Below, piece by piece: positions 19,544 to 26,734 of a stretch of 26,734 bases of DNA. The notes under the pieces are model-generated. The model saw only the letters and a list, made by a program, of their open reading frames with translations, made no database searches and was not told the DNA's origin. Source of the DNA: Azolla pinnata. Its lineage: Eukaryota; Streptophyta; Polypodiopsida; Salviniales; Salviniaceae. Each line of letters opens with the position of its first letter. Position 1 is the stretch's first letter. The DNA is taken from contig JBBBWG010002004.1 in assembly GCA_037176905.1 (NCBI GenBank), forward strand, positions 7,501 through 34,234. The letters run 5' to 3'. The position numbers and the translations under genes are program-made.

Positions 19544-22500
19544 TTATAATGCTCCCAAATTACCCGGTGAACTATTGCTGCCTTGCATGGTCGAGTGGCT
19601 GTCAATTTTAATAGGAGAGACAGCATCCATCAATTCATGATCCAGGAAAATAACAATCACAGTGATATCATCGTGAAAGTGGCGTCGGATTCCTCTTTCG
19701 ATCTTCTTCAGGTCACTATACCTCATTTCACGCTTCTTGGCTGCCTCTTCCAGAGCCAATCTGATCAATCTTCTCGCTATCCCCTGCAAGTGCAGTGTGT
19801 ACATAGCTTAATAGCTTTCTTTAATCCTAAAGCCAGTAAAGTAATGTATTCTTCTTCCAAAAGAGAGAACAATAATGGGCAGAGAAGTAGGCATGGTTTT
19901 ATGAGGAATATCACCCAAGGGGAAAGGGCAGCCATGTCGAAAAGCATTCAGACAGGAAGCATTTTATGTAAAATGTGACTCAAAAGCGGATCTGATCGAT
20001 GTGTTTGCACATCATGGAATACTCAGTACATCAAAGCTTTGAGGACAGTATTTTACATGGATTTGATTCTTCTGCTAAATGAAAGATATCTAGCTGCTGT
20101 GGGCATAGAAGTATGCAGGCTCCATGAAGGATAGAGATAGCATTGCTGGAGGGAAAGAAATTACTGGGCAGCCAGCACTTAAGCATGTTCTTAGGCATGT
20201 AGTAAAATTATTAATGTAATGCATTGCAACACAAGTGACATATATCAGATACTAAATTCATTAAAATTTTTAACTCTGCTTACCCTCTGTAAATGAATGT
20301 ATTTTTGCGGATTTGGTTTATATATTGTGGCAACATGACATACAATTCATCAAAAAATTTAACTCCTTTGCGGATACACAAAGATTTGTTCAACATTTTG
20401 TGCAGCTTGAGATATTAAATTTCTTAAATTCTGCTTACCTTTCGTGGATGAGTATTTACGATTTTAACCGCTTCTTCATTACTGATATGTTCCCAGAGAC
20501 CATCGGATGCGAAAATCAGGAATTGATCCTGAGACCGAAGCTCATGTACACAGATCGACGGCTCTGCTGTGAGAACAGGTTTTATGAGCGGTTCTGTCAG
20601 AAGAAATTGTGAAAATAAAGGTTCTCTGTTAAACTCCTGCTTCTTCAAGTAGAGGTCTCCAATTGACCTGGAAACCTGCGATGAAGTGTTGATAATGACT
20701 TACATACCTTCAAAACATACTTTCTGATAAAACAGTTGATGCAGGATACCAGAATATTGTCAAGAAGTGTCTGTCTGAATAATCAAACTATCGATGTGAA
20801 AGGAGGGATATCTCTATGGATCCTAAGTACAAACGGCATGTCATCCAGAACACATTGCTAAATTTTTTTGTATATATCAGCCTAGAAAATATATATGATA
20901 GTAACCCAGAACGCGCTGCTAAATTTATTGGCAGGCATCATCGGTATTAACCTTTTATCAATATCTAGAAATATGTTGCTGTACTTGTCATCAAGAGTGA
21001 AATTTCTTTTTGTGGTTCATCTATAGATAATCAGGCTTATTTCACTATGCAAGCAAGTTCGATGGGAGCTTGCTGGGAGTACTTTCGGATACTGAGAGAC
21101 TGCTCCCTGGATGCCTACAGCAAGCCAGTGGTAATAGAAATACAACCTGATTCGCATGTACATGAATCATACCTGTAGGAACATGCTAACACCACAGGTG
21201 CACAGACACAGGATTTGATTATTACCTTCTTCACCTGTCCAAGAGAAATGAAGATCAGTACATTAATTAAATATAGTTACCTGTATGATACCCTTGACCC
21301 TCCAAACACCACGCTTTTGCAAGAGAATACGATCATCATTGGGATGTGATGCTTTAACTTCTTGCCGGATTGCCTCTATACTGACATTGTGCTCAGTTGT
21401 CAGTTGAACAGGTGCAATTACTCCATTGGATCTCACCATACATCCTAAAACAGCCCTTGAATCACCGACATTAGCGATGTAAAGTATTCGGCCACAAAGA
21501 ACTCCAACTAAACAGCAAGACCCAGCTGCAGCAACCTGCGGTTTCCGTGGCCATGCTTCTACTACTAGTGCTTCAAAGCCCTCTTCTGTAGCTTTTATGG
21601 CCATCTCAAGTACCTCCACAGACATACCCCCCTTAGTAGATGCAAACCCTATCAGATAATATAAAATCATCACAAAATGGTTAGGGCTTAATGATTTTAT
21701 TGAATTTTTTGCGCAACTATAAAAGCTCTGCATCAGTTTCATTCCTGAGAGTCTTTTACACTTTGCAAATGTGCTGGGAAGTAACAAGCGTTGTAGCAAC
21801 CACTTATAGGAATTGGGGGGACCTATGCTTCAAGGTTTTATATGCAAAAGACATGTAGTACGATCTGCAGAGATCCAACAACTGCAAGCTGCTATCTTTT
21901 TCTCCAGTTGATAATCAAGATGTATCATCCTTGAGATACAACCATAGTGGAAATAGCTTGATAGTGTGCTAGAGAATACTCAACCGAGAGTTTTATATTT
22001 GTGGGAAGCATAAAATTATAGTCCTAGGTGTTATGAGTTGGATGTGCTGGATTGCCATCTATATGCTTCTGAAACTCGAAACACATTCTTTAAACTTCGA
22101 CTTTTCCAAGAAAAATTAGCATTATATTGCTGCTGGGGAAATGTCTCACATGTGCGGAAGTTGAAAAGCATTAAAATTTGATGTTTTGTGCAAGAGAAAA
22201 GGATTGAACTCGCGATTGCAACTACTACAATCCAGGCTATATACTATCAACTGTTCTTTCATACATGCTGAAAGGCTTATCATATCTGACAACACAGAAA
22301 TTCCCTCTTAAAGTCTCAATGATAAGGAGATATAATTAATAAGATTGATACATCAAATTCCTATGTTCAATCCTCTTAACATCTTGGATTTGGGATTAAT
22401 ACGTGCATGAACATTTTCAGATGTACAAAATCTGTGATTGTTTCACTTCTTTGTACTCTACCACTTATCAGCATGACAATAGGCCACATCACAGTCATCA

Positions 22501-23577
22501 GCTTTTTGATTAAATGAGTCTGATGATGATCCAACACTGTGGCTGCACTAAGATTGTATAAAGCCTCTAACTAATATCCTAAGAGGTCGACTTTACAGCC
22601 TGCGGTCATGAATAGTAAGTCGTATTGTAGAAAATATCAACATTTTTATGGATGATCAATCTGTGCTTGTTCCAAAATTGGCTGATGCATTTTCCACCAT
22701 ACTCATGATAAGCGTGTCAATATTCGACTAAAAAATGTGGCTCTTAAATAGAAGTGACATTCCTCAGAGAGTATGCTCATCATACACTCTCTTTTCCACT
22801 ATTTGTTGGAAGCTCTTACATACATACACCATCTTTACTCAAATGAAGCAACTGTGTCAGCAAGAAGTTTGCGTCTCTTATTGGAGTTTGCTTGATCTAT
22901 TAAAAAATAATATGTAACAAGCATAAAAAACCTTTATTCTAGTGAGGTAAGATAAAAGTGGCCAATTTGGGTTCATCCCACAGATATTCTGGCAAGATAA
23001 CTCCAAAACCTAAAAGTTTATAGAATTTGTATGGCCAAAACTCCAAATGTTTTAAGAAAAGAGGACCCAGAACCCTAAATGTTTTCACCTGAAAAATCGA
23101 AATTAATGTACCTATGACAGAGGGAATTTTGTGTGTGACCATGTAGTCTTTACAAAGCATATGCTAGTGATTTGTGCAAGCAAAATAGCAAACACAATTT
23201 ATCTAACTAAATCTACAATTCATCGAGCTAAACTACAATTCATCAAACTAGAAACATGACTTATCAAGCCAAAGACAGTTCGTTGGATAGTCAACAGTGT
23301 GCTTACTTGAGAGATGTGAGAACATGTTCTTTTTTATGTACTGTGCAGCTTCCGGACCACCATGACCATCGTAGACACCAATAAATGTCCCAAAGGGACC
23401 AGATTGGACTTGGCCTTGATCCTCAAGGAGCTGATTAGCTTGAACTATAGCCATGGAGAACTTGCCATAGGCATGGCTCCTTATGTCATCATCACATACG
23501 AGGAGAGCATCTTCACGGTCTGCTTCATCGCCAAAGCGCAAGCACGATGTGAGTAGATTCGACAAGTGTGATGGCAT
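19544..23577 (-). CDS. Protein phosphatase 2C, clade D (PP2C.D), 4 exons
   Basis: Exons, in transcript order, are 23577-23307, 21648-21281, 20675-20439 and 19783-19544, giving 371 aa. The enzyme is a Mg/Mn-dependent Ser/Thr phosphatase. In Arabidopsis, clade D members dephosphorylate the plasma-membrane H+-ATPase and are inhibited by SAUR proteins, restraining cell expansion. Visible motifs are [13 protein letters not shown] (metal-binding D70), [14 protein letters not shown] (about 151-159), [19 protein letters not shown] (about 205-220), FASDGLWE (D271) and the final [10 protein letters not shown] (D331). [18 protein letters not shown] is typical of clade D. The split Arg91 codon across intron 1 restores the conserved RFAS, supporting that junction. 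The N-terminus has no signal peptide, and length is near the family norm. No catalytic residue is missing. Confidence 0.95.
20246..20310 (-). repeat. Decayed copy of the exon 3 donor region in PP2C intron 3
   Basis: Plus-strand 20246-20310 (agatactaaattcattaaaa, then tttttaactctgcttaccctctgtaaatgaatg) parallels 20408-20465 at the real exon 3/intron 3 border, offset 155 bases. On the gene's strand both contain GGTAAGCAGA, so the copy keeps a consensus-like donor inside the intron. Confidence 0.65.
22201..22255 (-). repeat. Possible tRNA-derived SINE remnant in PP2C intron 1
   Basis: On the minus strand, 'gagttcaatcc' resembles a pol III B box (GGTTCAANNCC). About 28 bases upstream, 'tagcctggattg' weakly resembles an A box. 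No poly-A or poly-T tail, target duplication or full tRNA-like fold is evident. This is a pattern resemblance only. Confidence 0.2.
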
Positions 23578-24460
23578 TCCCTCATCTCATTGTTCCTTTT
23601 CGCTTCTGCTTCCTTTTACTGTCCTGTCCTTGGCTTTGATCGTTCTTTTCTTTCTGTCAAGGAAGCCAGAAGAGGTATGGCTAGTCGACAAAGAACGAAC
23701 CAAATGCAATGCTTTGAATGGGAAGCAGATGTGCTCCTACAATCTCTTGATTGTTTCTTAACTTTCTTCTTCTTTCTTCTTTCTTCTTTCTTCTTCTTTC
23801 TTCTTTCTTCTTTCTTCTTCTTCCTTCTTTCTTCTTCTTGAGGTGCAACTGGAAATGGCAGTGAGAGGGGAAGCAGGAGTGCTACCAGTGTTGTGCTGCA
23901 ACTGCTCGAATGAAGGAGCTGGTTTGACCTTCCTTCGTTTCTTCCATTTGCATTATCCTCAAGGAACAAAACAAGAAGAAGAAGAAGAAGAAGAAGAGGA
24001 AAAAGAAGAAGAAGAAGAATATTCCCTTCTCGTGCTTCTCCAGAATGGGGGATAAACAAAAGAGCTGCAAGAACCAGAGATCCTTCTTCTTCTTCTTCTT
24101 CTTCTTTCTTTCTTTCTTTCTTCCTTCCTTTCCTCCTTCTCCTTCCTTTCTTCCTTCCTGCCTTCCTTCTATCTCTGAATGGGCATCAATGGTGGCTTGA
24201 CCTGGAGCTCCATCAGAAGCCTGGCGATCAAAGGGGAAAGGGGCTGTCTCCAAGGGGAGAAGAATGTCCTTTTTCTCTGTCTCTGTTCTCTGCACCACTT
24301 TACTCTGTTTCTCGCCTTGCTCAGTTTCTCGCCTTGCTCTGTTTCTCTATGATTTGCTGTGTTCGTGTGTGTTTTATTCTGTTTCTCGGTTTGCTCTGTT
24401 TCTCTATGATTTGCTCTGTTTCTTGTGTGTTTTACTCTGTTTCTGTGTATATTTTTAGAC
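23578..24460 (-). repeat. PP2C upstream region: alternating homopyrimidine/homopurine tracts
   Basis: On the plus strand there are TTTCTTC runs at about 23757-23838, GAAGAA runs at about 23971-24020 and CTT/TTTC/CCTT runs at about 24078-24168. A loosely repeated 'tctgtttctc(g/t)' tract follows at 24285-24450. The pyrimidine tracts are complementary to the purine tract between them. This is the promoter or leader of the PP2C gene. No convincing gene lies here; the Lys/Arg/Glu- and Phe-rich frames are repeat translations. Confidence 0.85.
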
Positions 24461-24513
24461 TTTAGGATTTCCTAAGGTCCCAGAAACCAAGACAGCATCT
24501 GATCAAGCAACAT

Positions 24514-24768
24514 TCAGGAGGAGGAAGCAATCAACATGTTGGGGTGGTGCCGATGTCGTTCTTCGAAAACTCCGGTTCTCGCCGCCTTATCATACATATG
24601 CATATGTAGATCATCGAGGGATTTCGAGACTCTCTTTGAGAGAACCCGCAGTAACAGGCAGATGGAGAGAATCATCAAAGATGGCTCGAGCCGAGTGTAA
24701 CGATCGGCGAATCGGTTAAGCGTGGCCATAGACACCTTCCTTGCTAACTCATCCACAACAGAATCCAT
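24514..24768 (-). CDS. Small hypothetical ORF, 84 aa, upstream of PP2C
   Basis: It is an ATG-initiated frame with stop, outside the low-complexity tracts. It starts MDSVVDELARKVSMATLNRF, has a moderately hydrophobic stretch near 30-42 (LMILSICLLLRVL) and a basic C-terminal third. Composition is protein-like and not repetitive. I recognise no family. It lies on the same strand as PP2C, ending about 940 bases before its start, so it could be an independent small gene, an upstream ORF in a long PP2C leader, or chance. Confidence 0.35.
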   Translation of the reverse strand: MDSVVDELARKVSMATLNRFADRYTRLEPSLMILSICLLLRVLSKRVSKSLDDLHMHMYDKAARTGVFEERHRHHPNMLIASSS

Positions 24769-26734
24769 CGATACAAAATCTTTTCGGGCTTGTTCACTCT
24801 CTTGGTTGTTGTTGGTGTCTTCCTTTCAAGTGTGGTAAGCTCCCTCAAGCTTGACTCATTAGCCTACTGTCAAACACCCATCAAACCTGGCTGCACGATC
24901 CATTAGTATTATTAGACCATGGGTTGAGATTTATCTTATAACATGTGATTCCTTGTCTTATGTTGACTTTCGATTTTTTGTAGAACTTGTCCTTAAAGCT
25001 TCTCGAGTAGTCTTGTGGTCTCTATCTCATCGCCTCTCTATTATGCATTCACATCATTGTTTACCAAAGATGTTTACGAAAACTCCAATCTAGGTTCCAA
25101 AAAAAATAGATGTCTACTATTTTTTAGTTATTCATGCGAGCGATTTTTTATTTTTTATTTTTGTGAAAAATAAAACTATATATAGAGGGTGAATGCTTGA
25201 TGCATGACATAGATGAATGTGGTTTGATGTTAGTAGTAGGAAAAAATATGACAAAAAAGACAAAAAGTCATACCAAGAAAAAAAATAGAAAATTAATATT
25301 TTAATAAAAGAAAAGAGAAGAAAAAAATATCTTACTATTTTATATGAAAAAAATTATTATTTATGTACTTTATAAATAGACCTAAACACCTTAGAGGGAT
25401 AGTTTGATGTTACATCAAAGAAAGTGAATAGTTACATTATTTTATGTCTAATATTAAAAAAATCTTGTTCAAGCCATAAATATTCTAACAAATACATTCA
25501 TTTGTAAAATCTCTTGTAATTATAAAAATAACCCTAACATGAATATTAAAGATTAATATAATTTAAATTGACAAGATTTAAACCTAAAATATATTTTGGG
25601 GATTCACAGTATCTTGTGAAAAAGAAACTACGACTTGAGAGAATTATTATGTTTTAATGGTTTATAGTTTATAATATTATTGAAATAGTTTTATAGTTAC
25701 AAGATATGGGATGTGTGTTAAATTATCAATTATGTGATCATTATAATAAGATTTTTTACATTGTTTATTAAAATGTTATATTATTAAATAAATGTAAGCA
25801 AGAGTTATGATGCTATTATTATGTTTTCAAGGGATAATTTGATATGATCTTCTTTAAAACATATATTTGTTATTTATGAGGTGTTACAATATGATTGTCA
25901 TGTTTTTAAAGTGTCTCTTGTTGCTATATATCGAGTGCCAATAAATTTGCTTTTTTACCTAGAGACATTATGTAAAAAATGTAACATGTGTAAAGGGTTT
26001 AAGGTTTAGGGTATAATAAAACAATAAAAGAAACATACATTTTGTGAGAAAGTTGTGATGATTTTATCAAAGGAGATTAGTCTAACAACCCACAATATCC
26101 CATTTTTCTTTCAACAACATAATATATCATATGGAATTCTATTTATATTTGGTTTATAATCACCTTAACAAAGAGAAATGTGTCAAACTCTTAGTAATAA
26201 TAATTTATTACCAATTGATAATACATTCGTTACTAGCCAGTATAATATGACACTTTATACTATAATGATTTTTGATAGTCATAGAAATGGGATACTTATA
26301 GCATGGGTTATAACAAGTTTATCTCTTTTATAAATATACAAAAGTTATTATTACCATGAAATGTTTGTTCAAGGTTCGAGCCCACGACCCTTTAAATTAA
26401 AAAAAATATCACGAACCAATATATTATCTTATTTTATATAATTATAATATCATTGGTATATATATATATATATATACACACACACAATGGTTATGTAACG
26501 TAACATCAGAGAGTTGTCAAACCAACTAGTCGTCGTTTTCGGGCTCATTCATGACTGCCAAGTGGCATGTTTGCATAAATGCCAAGTGGTGAGCATGCTG
26601 TCGAGTTGTTACGCTCGTGCGTGTAGAAGGGCGGGACCACAGGGGTCTTAGACTAGAGAGAGGGGAGTGATGGAAGCTTAGTTCGAGTGAGGGGAGGAGA
26701 AAGAATAGAGCATTAACGCAGAGATGAAAGAGGA
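24769..26734. other. AT-rich gene-poor tail
   Basis: Roughly 25100-26460 is strongly AT-rich, with stops in all frames and A- or T-runs. No gene or complete mobile element is recognised. At 26373-26383 'ggttcgagccc' matches a tRNA B box and might mark a retroelement or SINE remnant. From about 26490 the composition becomes more GC-rich, with two 'tgccaagtgg' repeats (26557 and 26580) and a GGGACCAC word (about 26632-26639, a TCP-type site). This may be the edge of a promoter of a gene beyond the window. Confidence 0.5.
26457..26486. repeat. (TA)n(CA)n microsatellite
   Basis: Ten TA units run directly into five CA units, an ordinary compound dinucleotide repeat at the right border of the AT-rich tail. 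Confidence 0.95.

Noticed and set aside
23616..24298. Minus-strand frames of 138-147 codons rich in Lys, Arg, Glu or Leu
   Set aside because: They run through the GAA/CTT tracts and have no pattern outside them.
24900..26460. A complete LTR retrotransposon or MITE in the AT-rich tail
   Set aside because: I found no paired terminal repeats, primer-binding site, polypurine tract or coding remnant by eye.

Overview
The window looks like nuclear DNA of a flowering plant. Four protein-coding genes are interrupted by GT-AG introns with plant-like AT-rich sequence, and all encode plant-type proteins. I cannot name the species. I see no bacterial, organellar or viral gene, and no tRNA, rRNA or CRISPR array.

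Layout, left to right: (1) 1-600, a leader with several short upstream ORFs, then 601-4878 (+), a five-exon cellulose synthase-like C gene (CSLC, xyloglucan backbone glucan synthase family). (2) 4879-6802, intergenic, holding three RNA-foldable inverted repeats. (3) 6803-9145 (+), a four-exon mid-SUN nuclear-envelope/ER protein gene. (4) 9146-13490, a poorly resolved stretch. Around 9.6-10.6 kb both strands show exon-like reading frames, and 10.64-11.15 kb holds a threefold tandem repeat. (5) 13495-15187, five different tandem arrays in a row, including an ~800 bp minisatellite and a ~630 bp TTCATC microsatellite. (6) 15324-18020 (+), a six-exon D-type cyclin, closest in my judgement to the CYCD6 group. 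(7) 18021-19543, the intergenic space between two convergent genes. (8) 19544-23577 (-), a four-exon clade D protein phosphatase 2C. Its upstream region carries mirrored purine/pyrimidine tracts and a small 84-codon ORF. (9) 24769-26734, an AT-rich tail without a recognisable gene.

The four clear genes are not an operon or a known cluster. By family knowledge they serve hemicellulose synthesis, the nuclear envelope, cell-cycle entry and growth/auxin-type dephosphorylation, and I infer no shared pathway.

The most unusual observation is structural. Several introns contain degenerate tandem copies of their own neighbouring splice junction. Cyclin D intron 3 carries two decayed copies of the intron 3/exon 4 acceptor region. 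PP2C intron 3 carries a decayed copy of the exon 3 donor region. CSLC intron 1 carries a duplicated block just before its acceptor. The other main candidates are the three adjacent inverted repeats at 5.96-6.61 kb, two of which have only G:U deviations when read as plus-strand RNA.
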